Source: Citrobacter amalonaticus (GTDB lineage Bacteria > Pseudomonadota > Gammaproteobacteria > Enterobacterales > Enterobacteriaceae). Taken from it: a DNA stretch of 64,000 nt. Made by a program: the position numbers and the translations under genes. The notes below the pieces were generated by a model. The model saw only the letters and a program-made list of their open reading frames with translations. It ran no database searches and was not told the origin of the DNA. This document shows positions 16,669 through 29,200 of the stretch, piece by piece; position 1 is the first letter of the stretch, and each line of letters starts with the position of its first letter. The stretch is from the NCBI RefSeq assembly GCF_001559075.2, contig NZ_CP014015.2:2604001-2668000 (forward strand), in the 5' to 3' direction.

Positions 16669-17784
16669 TTACTGCTGCTCGTCCTGGTGTGATTTACTCT
16701 TCAGATCAGCAAACATATCCGCCAGCGCTGACTCACTGGCAGCACAGACTCCCCGCTCAGTAATGAGGCTGGTAATGTATCGGGCAGGCGTGACGTCGAA
16801 AGCGTAGTTCCCACAACGGGTTCCTTCAGGGGCGGTATTGACCCAGCTCAACTCTCCCTGAGGGTTAATCCCATAGACATGGGACTGCTCTTTTCCGTCA
16901 CGTTGCTCAATCGGAATGGTCTTCCCGTCCTCGATAGTCCAGTCAATAGTGGGAGAAGGTAGCGCGACGTAGAAGGGAACATGGTTATCATGGGCCGCCA
17001 GTGCCTTAAGATAGGTACCAATTTTATTACAGACATCCCCTCTGGCCGTGGTTCGATCGGTCCCCACAATGCAGAGATCAACGTCGCCGTGTTGCATCAG
17101 GTGGCCACCCGCGTTGTCGGCGATCAGGGTGTGAGGAATACCGTGTGAGCCCAGTTCAAATGCCGTGAGCCCGCCCTGATTACGTGGCCGCGTTTCATCC
17201 ACCCAGACGTGAACAGGGATTCCGTTTTCATGCGCTTTATAGATGGGAGAAAGCGCGGTTCCCCAGTCTACGGTTGCCAGCCAGCCTGCGTTACAGTGTG
17301 TCAGGATATTGACCACACTCCCGGCCGGTTTTTTCTGGGCTATTTCGCGGATGACTTCTGCGCCATGTAATCCAATTTGTTCACACAACGCGACATCTTC
17401 CTCGGCAATGTCTGCCGCCAGCGCCCAGGCCGCATCCTTGCGCTCTGATACACAGAGATCCTTCAGTGTGGCACTCATCCTGTCGAGAGCCCATTTGAGG
17501 TTAATTGCCGTCGGTCGGGTTTTGATAAGAAGGTCATAGTAACGCTGCAGACCCATGTCACTGGCATCGTGATTCATTCCCAGCGCGATACCATAGGCTG
17601 CAACGACACCAATAAGCGGGGCGCCACGAACCCACATCTCCTGAATAGCCGTAGCGGCCATTTCCGCAGAGGTAAGCGCCACCACCTCGAACTTAAAAGG
17701 CAACTTAGTCTGATCGATGATTTCTACCGCTTTTCCATCCCCGGAAACCCAGACCGTACGGTAGTGTTTACCTTTAATATTCAT
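16669..17784 (-). CDS. mtnA: 5-methylthioribose-1-phosphate isomerase
   Basis: A 371-residue member of the eIF2B-like isomerase family. It converts the aldose 5-methylthioribose-1-phosphate to the ketose 5-methylthioribulose-1-phosphate; related enzymes also take 5-deoxyribose-1-phosphate. RGAPLIGVVAAYG at residues 53-65, the catalytic Cys164 in THCNAG, DETRPRNQG, and catalytic Asp243 in GTDRT with KIGTY after it are all present. It lies 9 nt after mtnK and 30 nt before the aldolase, so the three enzymes share a transcript. The C terminus is a short charged tail. Length is normal for the family. Confidence 0.94.
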   Translation of the reverse strand: MNIKGKHYRTVWVSGDGKAVEIIDQTKLPFKFEVVALTSAEMAATAIQEMWVRGAPLIGVVAAYGIALGMNHDASDMGLQRYYDLLIKTRPTAINLKWALDRMSATLKDLCVSERKDAAWALAADIAEEDVALCEQIGLHGAEVIREIAQKKPAGSVVNILTHCNAGWLATVDWGTALSPIYKAHENGIPVHVWVDETRPRNQGGLTAFELGSHGIPHTLIADNAGGHLMQHGDVDLCIVGTDRTTARGDVCNKIGTYLKALAAHDNHVPFYVALPSPTIDWTIEDGKTIPIEQRDGKEQSHVYGINPQGELSWVNTAPEGTRCGNYAFDVTPARYITSLITERGVCAASESALADMFADLKSKSHQDEQQ

Positions 17785-17793
17785 AATGACCTC

Positions 17794-19053
17794 TTACTTA
17801 ACCTTCGCAGACTGGATGACGGAATCCATATTTTTAAACTGGCGGGCATTGACGATAAGATCGCGCGCCATGGCCAACGCACGTCGTTCACATTCTGCGC
17901 GAAGCTCTGTATTTTCAATCAGTTTCAGCTCGGCAACGCCAGCAAAACCGATAATCCGGCGATTCATTTCCATGCCGGCATTCACCAGGGAATCTTCAAG
18001 CAGCGTGGCAAAAAACTGATCCTGTGCATCCTCAAGAGCGGCCCTGTTTTGTTGATACATTTCTGTCGGCCACGCGTCGCCCTGTGTTTTGTTGTCCCAC
18101 AACAGACGGAACTCCCGGGTGAAAACGAACCAGGTTTCGACAATCTGCTGAAGCAGCCATTCCTGATAGTCAGCGCGACGTTGTTCGTTCGCATCCCACC
18201 CAGGGCGTGAGAAGAACGCCAGCAGAAGGTTGCCAATATAGTTGCCGATATCAAACGCCATTGGCCCCATGAAACCGAATTCAGGATCAATCACTTTGGT
18301 ATCCGTGTCGGTCACCATGATTGAGCCTGAATGAAGGTCGCCATGTAACAATGCCTGCGCCTCTGTCATAAATTTGTACTTATAACGCATGGCAACCTGG
18401 ATCATCTCTACATCAGCCCACGCCTTATGGACGGCATCGTCCAGCTCAGGAGTGGTCCAGTTATTCCGTTCAGCGTGGTAATAGGGCTCAGTGAAGATCA
18501 AATCTTCCGTAATTTTGCACAGCTCATGATTCAACGCGAACTCGGCGGTAAGCGCTTTTTTCTGATCTGCTGGCATGCCAATGTCAGACGTATTGAAGAG
18601 AGTCTGGGCTAAAAACGTGCCGATATCTTCAGCTAGCTTAGGGAATTTTTTACCGTTAATCAGTTCCTTACGCAGAATTACGTGAGGCGTCAGATACTCC
18701 ATGGCAAACAGTGCCATCTCCGGGTCGTAAAAATAGACCTGGGGAATCAGTGTGTGACCCGCGTACTTGGCTTCCTGACATAAGACGTTGTACTCAAAGC
18801 CTGCACGGCTCAGAGATAAAGGCCATCCTTCGCCCCCTGCGCGAAGCCAGGGCAGAGCTTGTTTTACAATGATGGTTTTATGTGTTCCCTCAACGATAAA
18901 CACCATGTTCAGGTTTCCGTCCCCCACTTCTGAAACGTTCCATTCTTCAGGTAACCCCCCCGGTTCACATGAAGGGGTCAGTCTGGATGAGAGATAACCA
19001 GGCAGCGTGTCACATGTCAGCGGCTTGTAACCTGATGGAATTGAATCCGTCAT
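17794..19053 (-). CDS. mtnK: 5-methylthioribose kinase
   Basis: A 419-residue kinase with an aminoglycoside-phosphotransferase-like fold. It phosphorylates the anomeric OH of 5-methylthioribose (and 5-deoxyribose) with ATP. GDGNLNMVFIV at about residues 44-54 is the glycine loop, KQALPWLR carries the ATP lysine, and HGDLHSGSI at 237-245 with DPEFGFMGP at 256-264 forms the catalytic and metal-binding segment. It is the first gene of the four-gene operon. The ATG has AAGGAG about 8 nt upstream. A 14-bp palindrome lies 37 nt before the start and may be the operator. Substrates would come from methylthioadenosine or 5'-deoxyadenosine nucleosidase action (not encoded here) or from import. Confidence 0.95.
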   Translation of the reverse strand: MTDSIPSGYKPLTCDTLPGYLSSRLTPSCEPGGLPEEWNVSEVGDGNLNMVFIVEGTHKTIIVKQALPWLRAGGEGWPLSLSRAGFEYNVLCQEAKYAGHTLIPQVYFYDPEMALFAMEYLTPHVILRKELINGKKFPKLAEDIGTFLAQTLFNTSDIGMPADQKKALTAEFALNHELCKITEDLIFTEPYYHAERNNWTTPELDDAVHKAWADVEMIQVAMRYKYKFMTEAQALLHGDLHSGSIMVTDTDTKVIDPEFGFMGPMAFDIGNYIGNLLLAFFSRPGWDANEQRRADYQEWLLQQIVETWFVFTREFRLLWDNKTQGDAWPTEMYQQNRAALEDAQDQFFATLLEDSLVNAGMEMNRRIIGFAGVAELKLIENTELRAECERRALAMARDLIVNARQFKNMDSVIQSAKVK

Positions 19054-20299
19054 AACAGTTCTCCTTGTTTACACAGAATGATAATTAACTTGTCATATGA
19101 CAACTATACATTATCAAATGTAAATCAAGTTGTGATGCATGTAGATTTTTTGAACGTGAGTAAACCAGAGCGATGTTGTATGAAGTTTGCCGATCTCTTA
19201 TGGCGATCCAGGAGATGTCTTTTCCTGTAAGGCCAGGGTTAACTGACATTAAAGAGGGTCAGGTGCGGATTGTTGTGAGGATGCTTCATGGGGGAAATAC
19301 TTGAGTGGCAGTAATAATAACACTGTAGTGGTGTTACATTTGTATTTTATAGTTTGTCTTTTGTATTGTCAGATCAGGCGGTGGTTATGCTGCTGTATTG
19401 AGACACGCGTTGCCGGAAAATTTCTGTCGAGGCTGAGCTGAAATGATGACAAGTCCCTGACTCGTCCAGATATACCCGATTTATGCGCTTCAGCGGTTGG
19501 TATTCATCCTGCGCGGTAAAAACCCGTATTTTATTGCACTTTACGTCGTGCTAATAGGATGCTTGTTTACTGTATTCCAGAAACTGGCATACGTATGCAA
19601 CGACTATTTTCAGGATTTAACGTTGTGCGAGGAATTACCGGTTTTTTTTTGCTGTCGAATACATTTCGAGAAACTAGTTTTCAAAAACTGACGGTAATAT
19701 TCAACGTAAACAGGGTAATAAAACATTGTCTATAACATTGACAGTTTATTTTTTAAACACTTCATTAACCATGGAGTTGTTATTTTTCTTTTCGCGAATA
19801 AAAACGTTTTTATCTTTACTGTAATAAGCCTTGTTTTTTGATGGAGGGGTTATTGCTTTCATGCCTTTTGTTGGTTTTTTGCATAAATTAAAGTTATTTT
19901 CAGTATTTTGTTCTTGGAAGTTTATTTATTGTGGTTCATTTATCTTCGCAAATGCTTTTTGGGTAATCCGGATTTAATCAGAGTTATTGCGGTTTATAAT
20001 GCCGAAATAAAATTGATAAATCGTACAGGTATTCTGTTGACGCCTAAGGTTTGTATTTTTATGTAATCATCTGAGGCAGGTTATATAAAATATAAAACAA
20101 TATTGTATTGAGAAAGAGCTATTTACGCACGTCAAAGGGAAAGAGTTCCTCTGATTCGCAATAAAGTATCACCACCATATATTAATCGGAAATGCAGGTA
20201 ACAGACTGATGTAGCCGGGAAATCACTTCTTTTGGGCAAATCGCATCGGTAAGAAGCAGGTCACCAGGATTAAGTAGCAAAGTTATAAGGATAAAACAC
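19054..20299. other. AT-rich non-coding region between mtnK and the adhesin gene
   Basis: About 1.25 kb, clearly richer in A+T than the flanking genes, with many runs of T and A (for example 19720-20110). Apart from the palindrome at 19090 and the ribosome-binding region AAGG 9 nt before the adhesin ATG, I see no convincing gene, RNA gene or insertion sequence. A short hydrophobic frame at 19497-19691 starts with TTG and has no ribosome-binding site. The composition suits a long promoter region under nucleoid-protein (H-NS) silencing, which is an inference. Confidence 0.6.
19090..19103. promoter_or_regulatory. 14-bp palindrome upstream of mtnK
   Basis: TTGTCATATGACAA is perfectly symmetric and lies 37-50 nt upstream of the mtnK start codon, where a promoter is expected (AT-rich, with TTGTCA and TATCAT hexamers on the - strand). 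It is a candidate operator for the SorC-type regulator at 13863. No copy was seen in the short region upstream of the regulator itself. Confidence 0.5.
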
Positions 20300-23200
20300 A
20301 TGTCGCCACGTCCCCGTTCTTCTGAAATTCACAGGGTTACTCAGTCTGAACCCCGGAAAGGTATATCCTTTTCCCGGCAGTTTCGTTTCTGGGTATGGGT
20401 TAACATCGTTATGCAGTTTTTCCTGCCGCTGATGCTGGCGTTCACGCCAGCAGTACGTGCTGCGCAGGCAAAATGGTATCAGACCCCTCCTGAGCAACAG
20501 ACGGTTTCTGTTTCAGCCAGCGAGCTCCCCACTCTGGGGGGAGATCCTGCCGCTGATGAGAAGAGCGGGAATGGAAACGACAATGCGACAGAAGCCCGAA
20601 CGGCGCAGCTGGCAAGCAAAACAGGGCAATTCCTGAATAATGCCAGTGGTGATGCGGCGGCGGGGATCGCCCGCCAGATGGCGACCGGGAAAGCGAGTGC
20701 AGAAATAGAACAGTGGCTTAACCGTGTAGGGACAGCCCGGGTTCAGATGCAGCTTGACGAGGAATTCTCTCTGAAGAATTCCTCCGTTGATTTATTGATC
20801 CCCTGGTATGACAGTCCTGAGGCATTAGTCTTTTCTCAGCACAGTCTGCACCGCACCGATGACCGGACCCAGGGAAACCTGGGGGCCGGATACCGCTATT
20901 ACACTCCGGACTGGATGGCCGGGGTTAACGCATTCTATGACTATGATTTTTCAGGTGAACACTCCCGCATGGGGATGGGGCTGGAATACGGCCGGGATTA
21001 TCTGAAACTGGCGGCGAATGGCTATTTCCGCCTGTCCGGGTGGAAAAATGCGTCCGATCTGGCCGATTACGAAGCGCGTCCGGCTAACGGCTGGGACATC
21101 CGCAGTGAAGGGTATCTGCCGGTTTACCCACAACTGGGTGGCAAGCTGGTCTATGAACAGTACTACGGTAAAGAAGTCGGTCTTTTTGGTCGGGATAATC
21201 GCCAGCAGGATCCGCGGGCAGTAACGGCAGGTCTCAGCTATACCCCGTTCCCGTTGATGACACTCAGTGCCGACCATCGCATGGGTGAAGGCGGCGAAAA
21301 CGACACCCGTCTGGGCGTGGAATTCTCCTGGCAGTTTGATACGCCATTACACAAGCTTCTTGATACTGATGCCGTGGGACAGATGCGTACCCTGGCGGGC
21401 AGTCGTTATCATCTGGTTGATCGTAACAACAATATTGTCCTGGAGTATCGGGAGAAAAATAACCTGACGCTGAAGATGGCTGAAGCGTTACGTGGCTATC
21501 AGGGCGATCGTCTTTCTCTCGATGTTGTGGTCAATGCCCGACACGGGCTTGAACGTATTGTATGGGATGACAGTACCCTCCGTGCTGCCGGCGGGGAAGT
21601 GACCTGCACCGCGAATACCCAGTGTGTGGTTACATTGCCTCTCTGGAAAACCGGCGGTATCGACGCTAACACGTATGTGATTAGTGCGGTTGCCCATGAT
21701 AAAGCGGGTAATCACTCTCCTCAGGCATCCACACATATCTTTGTGGAACAGTCAGCGGTTAATGCTGACAACTCAACCTTTGAGATTGTCCCCACGCACG
21801 ATCCGAATGCACGTGCAGCCGTCATCGAAGCCGACGGCGTCACCACAGCCACGATGACATTCCGTGCGCTGGACGGACAGAGTCTTCCCATCTCGTCACT
21901 GAATCCGGAGATCCTGCAACACGAATCGTCCCTTGGTGGACTGACGATCAGCAGCGTTCGTGAAGTCAGCGCAGGCGTTTATGTTGCCACCGTATCCGGC
22001 AATACTGCCGGCGAAGCCTGGATGGCGCCAGTCGTGAATGGCTCAGCCCTGTCTTCCTTGCGTAAACCGGTGACCTTTGTGACGTCAGCCATTTCTGTGA
22101 ATTTCATCGTGGTGACGGATAACGCCATTGCAGATGGTGTTTTACCCAACAGCGTGAAGGCGACGCTGACGGACGACGAGGGGAACCCTCTGGCCGACAA
22201 AGTCGTGAACTTCAGCGTGGATAACGGCGCAACGATTGCGGCCAGCGGCACGACCGGTCCGGACGGCAGCGTGATCATGACGCTGACCAGTACGGTGGCG
22301 GGCGCGGCGACGGTGACGGCGTCGATCAATGGCAACAGTGAGAGCGTGAACGTGACCTTTACGGCTGACGCGGGTTCGGCGCATATCGCCGACGGTGCAC
22401 TGGAGAGGGTGACTAACGATGCTGTGGCGAACGGGTCAGCGACCAACAGCGTGAAGGCGACGGTGACGGATGCGAACGGGAACCCGCTGTCCGGCCAGAC
22501 CGTGAACTTCAGCGCCGATAACGGGGCGACGATTGCGGCCAGCGGCACGACCGGTGACGACGGCACGGTGACCATGACGCTGACCAGCACGGTGGCGGGT
22601 GACTCGACGGTGACGGCGTCGATCAACGGCAGCAGCCAGAGCGTGAGCGTGACGTTTGTGGCGGATACCAGCACGGCGCGGATTGCCGACGGCGCGCTGG
22701 AGAGGGTGACTAACGATGCTCTGGCGAACGGGTCCGCGACCAACAGCGTGAAGGCGACGGTGACGGATGCGAACGGGAACCCGCTGTCCGGCCAGGTTGT
22801 GAACTTCAGCGCCGGTAACGGGGCGACGATTTTGGCCAGCGGTACGACCAGTGCAGACGGCACGGTGACCATGACGCTGACCAGCACGGTGGCGGGCGAT
22901 GCCACGGTGACGGCGTCGATCAACAGCAGCAGCCAGAGCGTGAGCGTGACGTTCACCGCGGACACCGGGACGGCGCGGATTGCCGCCGGGGCGCTGGAGA
23001 GGGTGACTAACGATGCTCTGGCGAACGGGTCAGCGACCAACAGCGTGAAGGCGACGGTGACGGATGCGCAAGGGAACCTTCTGTCCGGCCAGGTTGTGAA
23101 TTTCAGCGCCGATAACGGGGCGACGATGGTGGCCAGCGGCACGACCGGTGATGACGGTACGGTGACCATGACACTGACCAGCACGGTGGCGGGTGACTCG

Positions 23201-26200
23201 ACGGTGACGGCGTCGATCAACAGCAGCAGCCAGAGCGTGAGCGTGACGTTCACCGCTGATACCGGTACGGCACGGATTGCCGACGGCGCGCTGTCGGTGG
23301 TGTACACCGGAGCGCTGGCGAACGGGTCAGCGACCAACAGCGTGAAGGCGACGGTGACGGATGCGAACAGGAACCCGCTGTCCGGCCAGGTTGTGAACTT
23401 CAGCGCCGATAACGGGGCGACGATTGTGGCCAGCGGCACGACCGGTGATGACGGTACCGTGACCATGACGCTGACCAGCACGGTGGCGGGTGACTCGACG
23501 GTGACGGCGTCGATCAACGGCAGCAGCCAGAGCGTGAGCGTGACGTTCACCGCTGATACCAGTACGGCACGGATTGCAGAGGGCGCGCTGTCGGTGGTGT
23601 ACACCGGAGCGCTGGCGGACGGGTCAGCGACCAACAGCGTGAAGGCGACGGTGACGGATGCGAACAGGAACCCGCTGTCCGGCCAGGTTGTGAACTTCAG
23701 CGCCGGTAACGGGGCGACGATTTTGGCCAGCGGCACGACCGGTGATGACGGTACGGTGACCATGATGCTGACCAGCACGGTGGCGGGTAACTCGACGGTG
23801 ACGGCGTCGATCAACAACAGCAGCCAGAGCGTGAGCGTGACGTTTGTGGCGGATACCAGTACGGCGCGGATTGCCGACGGGGCGCTGGAGAGGGTGACTA
23901 ACGATGCTCTGGCGAACGGGTCAGCGACCAACAGCGTGAAGGCGACGGTGACGGATGCGAACAGGAACCCGCTGTCCGGCCAGGTTGTGAACTTCAGCGC
24001 CGGTAACGGGGCGACGATTGTGGCCAGCGGCACGACCGGTGATGACGGTACCGTGACCATGACGCTGACCAGCACGGTGGCGGGTGACTCGACGGTGACG
24101 GCGTCGATCAACAACAGCAACCAGAGCGTGAGCGTGACGTTTATCGCCGACACCAGTACGGCGCGGATTGCTGACGGGGCGCTGGCGGTGGAGTTCACCG
24201 GGGCGCTGGCGAACGGATCAGCGACCAACAAGGTGAAGGCGACGGTGACGGATGCGAACGGGAATATCCTGATCGGCCAGACCGTGAACTTCAGCGCCGG
24301 TAACGGAGCGAGCATTGTAGCCAGCGGTACGACTGGCAACGACGGTACCGTGACCATGACACTGACCAGCACAGTGGTGGGTGATTCGACGGTAACGGCG
24401 TCGATCAACAACAGCAGTGAAAGCGTCGACGTGACGTTTGTGGCGGACACCGGGACGGCGCAGATTGCCGACGGGGCACTGGAGATAGTAGAGACAGGGG
24501 CACGGGCCGACGGGGAGACGACCAACAGCGTGAAGGCGACGGTGACGGATGCGCGGGGAACCCCTCTGCCCGATCAGATCGTGACCTTCAGCGCTGATAA
24601 CGGGGCAACGATTGCGGCCAGCGGTACGACCGGTGGTAACGGCACCGTGACCATGATGCTGACCAGTAGGGTGGCGGGGGATTCTACGGTGACGGCGTCG
24701 ATCAACGGCAGCAGCCAGAGCGTGAGAGTGACGTTTGTGGCAGATGAGAACTCGGCGCAAATGAGCGTGACCGTTGACAGCGCAGACGCTGTGCCGGCGA
24801 ACGGCTCGGCCACCCGGACGGTGACGGCGACGCTGACGGATGCGAGCAATAACCCGCTGCGGAACCAGCCGGTGAGCTTTACCGTCAACGGTGGACCGGC
24901 GTTTACTGGGGAAGCCAGCGGTACCACCGGTGATGATGGCACGATGGCGGTGACGCTGACCAGTACGGTAGCGGGGACCTTTACGGTGTCCGGTACCGCG
25001 TCAGGTCTGTCGCTGAGCAACAGTGCGGAAGTCGCGTTCATTGCGGATACCAGCACGGCACAACTGATTATCGGAACGTCTTCTGACACGAAAACCGCGA
25101 ACGGAACGGATACGCACCCGGTCATCCTGAGGGTTGAGGATGCGCAGGGTAACCCGTTGACCAGCGTCCAGAGTGTGACACTGAGTGTTCCGGCAGATGG
25201 CCCGCGGTTCAGTAATAACTCGGCCACTCTGAGTACCAGTACTGACAGCAACGGTGAACTGGAGGTGCCGCTGACCAGTACGGTGGCGGGAACCTTTACG
25301 GTGAGCGCTCGCATGGGGAGTGGTACAGCGGTTACTGCGCAGGTGAGGTTTGCGGCAGATACCAGTACAGCACGACTGGCCGTGGCGGCTGGCAGCACAG
25401 AAGCCGTGCCGGCGAACGGCACGGCTACCCGGACAGTGACGGCGACGCTGACGGATGCGGGCGGTAACCCGTTACCGAACCAGTCGGTGCTCTTCACTGC
25501 CGGCGATGGACCGGTATTTAGCGGGGAATCCAGCGGGACCACCGGTGATGACGGCACGGTGACGGTGACGCTGACCAGTACCGTGGCGGGGACCTTTACG
25601 GTGTCCGGTGCCGCGCTAAGTCTGTCGCTGAATGACAGTGCGGAAGTTACGTTTATTGCGGATGCCAGCACGGCACAACTGATTATCGGAACGTCTTCTG
25701 ACACGAAAACCGCGAACGGAACGGATACGCACCCGGTCACCCTGAGGGTTGAGGATGCGCAGGGTAACCCGCTGACCAGCATCCAGAGTGTGACACTGAG
25801 TGTTCCGGCAGATGGTCCGCTGTTCAGTAATAACACAGCCACTCTGAGTACCAGTACTGACAGCAACGGTGAACTGGAGGTGCCGCTGACCAGTACGGTG
25901 GCGGGAACCTTTACGGTAAGCGCCCGTCTGGGAAGCGGTACAGCGGTTACTGCGCAGGTGAGGTTTGCGGCAGATACCAGTACGGCACGACTGACCGTGG
26001 CGGCTGACAGCACAGAAGCTGCGTCGGCGAACGGCACGGCTACCCGGACAGTGACGGCGACGCTGACGGATGCGGGCGGTAACGCGCTGCCGAACCAGCC
26101 AGTGAGCTTTACTGTCAACGGCGGACCGGCGTTTAGCGGGGAATCCAGCGGTACCACCGGTGATCACGGCACGATGACGGTGACGCTGACCAGTACCGTG

Positions 26201-29200
26201 GCAGGGACCTTTACGGTGTCCGGTACCGCAGCAAGACTGTCGCTGAACGGCAGTGCGCAGGTGATGTTTGCAGCGGATGCCAGCACGGCACGACTGGTTA
26301 TCGAAACCTCTTCAGATACGACAGTGGCGAATGGAACGGATTCGCACCCGGTCACCCTGAAGGTCGAGGATGCGCAGGGTAACCCGCTGACCAGCGTTCA
26401 TAACGTGACGCTGAGTGTTCCGGCAAATGGTGCATTGTTCAGTAATAACTCGGCCACTCTGAGTACCAGTACTGACAGCAACGGTGAACTGGAGGTGCCG
26501 CTGACCAGTACGGTGGCGGGAACCTTTACGGTGAGCGCCAGTCTGGGGGACAGTGCCGCGGTCACCGCGCAGGTGACGTTTGTGGCGGATGTCAGCACGG
26601 CCCGACTGGTTATCGAAACGTCTTCCGATGCGACAACCGCGAATGGAACGGATTCACACTTGGTCACGCTGAAGGTGAAGGATGCGCAGGGTAACGCGTT
26701 GAATGGCGTCCATGCTGTGAGTCTGGATGTCCCGGCAGCAGGCCCTCTGTTCAGTAATGGCGGAATGAGTCTGAGCAGCAATACCGAAAGCAACGGTGAG
26801 CTGGAAGTGCCGCTGACCAGTACGATGGCGGGGACTTTTACGGTGAGCGCCCGTCTGGGGAACGGTACACCGGTTACTGCGCAGGTGACGTTTGCGGCAG
26901 ATCTCAGCACGGCACGGCTGATCATCGAAACGTCTGCTGATACGCGAACCGCGACCGGAACGGATCCGCACCCGGTCACGCTGAAGGTCGTGGATGCGCA
27001 GAATAACCCGCTGGCTGGTGTCCATGCCGTAACGCTGAGTGTTCCGGCCGATGGCCCTCTGTTTAGCAATAACACCGCCACTCTGAGTACCAGTACTGAG
27101 AGCAACGGTGAACTGGAGGTGCCGCTGACCAGTACGGTGGTGGGGACCTTTACGGTAAGTGCCCGTCTGGGAAGTGGGGCAGCAGTCAGTGCGGATGTGA
27201 CATTTGTGAGGTATGAGGTGTACACCGCCACTATTTCCCTCTCACCTGAGACAGACGGGACCGATCTACATCGGGAAGTCTCGATAGCGGCAGATGGCAC
27301 GGCTCAGACGCGAGTGGTTGTGGTGATTAAGGATCAGGATCAGAGACCGGCCACGGGTCTGACGGGTCTTAAGATAAAAGCAGACCAGTCGTTACTGAAA
27401 GACGTTACCGGTGGTGTGATGACGGCAGGCACGGAATATGACCTGGTCGCCAGCTCTACCGATGGTGTGTATTACAAAACGGTCGTGGCGGGTACGGATA
27501 CGGGTTCCGTGAGATTCAGCATCACTGCAGGATTAACAGAAAATGATATTTCTATTACCAGTAACAGTGTGACGGTCAATCTGACAGCAGGCGAACCGTC
27601 CGATGCGGGTGTCTATCTGTCATCTGAAAGGGATGGCACTAATCTTGCGTCGACGACATCCCTGGCTGCCAATGGTAGCGATGAAACAAGGATTGTGATC
27701 GTAGTGAAAGATGCAAACGGACACGGTGTGACGGGTCTGGAGGATAGTCTCAGGATAAAAGCAGACACCGGAGGATTGCTGAGTACCGTTGCGGGCACAG
27801 AGATAGCCGAAGAGACGGAGTATGGCAATATTGCGGCAGGTACAGTGGCTGGCGTGTATTACCTGACGGTGAAAGCAGGAACAACGCTCGGAACCGTGAA
27901 GTTCAGAGTCACGGGCGGGTTGTCAAACAACCTTATCCCTCCTGAACTGAATAGTGTGACGGTTAACCTGACGGCAGGGATTCAGTCTGTTGCAGGGATA
28001 TACCTGTCATCTGAAACGGATGGTACCGCGCTTGAGAGGGCGAAATCGTTAGTGGCTGATGGCAACAGCAGAAGCTATACGCGGATAGTTGTCACGGTGA
28101 AGGATGCGAACGGACACGGTATTAATGATGTAGCTCCGCAGATAACTGCACTGTCAGGAAGCGGTTTGCTGAAAAATGCCGCTGGCGTATCGATAACGGA
28201 AGGGACTGCTTTTAATATGGCTCGCGGAACGGCTGACGGGGTGTATTACCTGAGCGTGTGGGCCCAAACTACCAGCGGTACCGTCAAGTTCAGCGTGACA
28301 GGTGGGCTGAATGACGGTGTGATCCCCGCGGGTCAAAATACTGTGACGGTTAACCTGACGGCGGGCGATCCGTCCGTTGCAGGGATATACCTGTCATCCG
28401 AAACGGATGGAACCGCGCTTGCGGAGAGTCAATCGTTAGTGGCTAATGGCAGCAGCTATACGCGGGTTGTCGTCAAGGTGGAGGATGCAAACGGAAACGG
28501 TGTTAATGATTTGTCCCTGAAGATAGCGGCGCAGTCGGGAGGCGGCTTGCTGAGAAATGCAAACAACGTATCGATGGCGGAAGGGACTGATTTTGACATG
28601 GTGCGTGGAACAGCTGACGGTGTGTATTACCTGAGCGTATGGGCTGGTACAACCAGCGGCACCGTCACGTTCAGCGTGACCGACGGACTGAATCCAGGCG
28701 TGCTCCCGACAGGCAGTAATACTGTGACGGTTAACCTGACGGCGGGCGCTCCGTCCGTGGCCGGGATATATCTGTCATCCGAAGCGGATGGTACCGAGCT
28801 TGAACGGACGGCATCGTTAGTGGCTGTGGCTAACAGCAACTATACGAGGGTTGTCGTCACGGTGAAGGATGCGAACGGAAATGGTGTTGATGGTCTGCAG
28901 AACCTGAAGATAGCGGCGCAGTCGGGAGGAGGGCTGCTGACTTCCGGCGGCGTATCGATGACCCAAGGCACTGATTTTAACCTGATAGCTGGAGAGGCTG
29001 AGGGGGTGTATTACCTGAACGTGTGGTCCGGAAACACAACCGGCACCGTCACGTTCAGCGTGACGGGCGGACTGAATCCAGGTGTTATCCCCACTGGCAA
29101 CAATAATGTGACGGTTAACCTGACAGCGGGCGATCCGTCCGTTGCTGGGATTTACCTGTCATCCGAAATGGATGGTACCTCGCTTGCGCAGACGACATCG

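Noticed and set aside
19497..19691. 64-residue hydrophobic frame in the AT-rich spacer
   Set aside because: It starts with TTG, has no ribosome-binding site, and its hydrophobicity follows from T-rich DNA.
21979..24525. 848-residue open frame on the - strand inside the adhesin repeats
   Set aside because: It is the antisense shadow of the tandem 297-bp units: one stop-free unit repeated gives a long stop-free frame. The translation is low-complexity (VSVMVTVPSSPVVPLA type) with no start signal. The same applies to - strand frames at 24574-26157 and 26398-27300.
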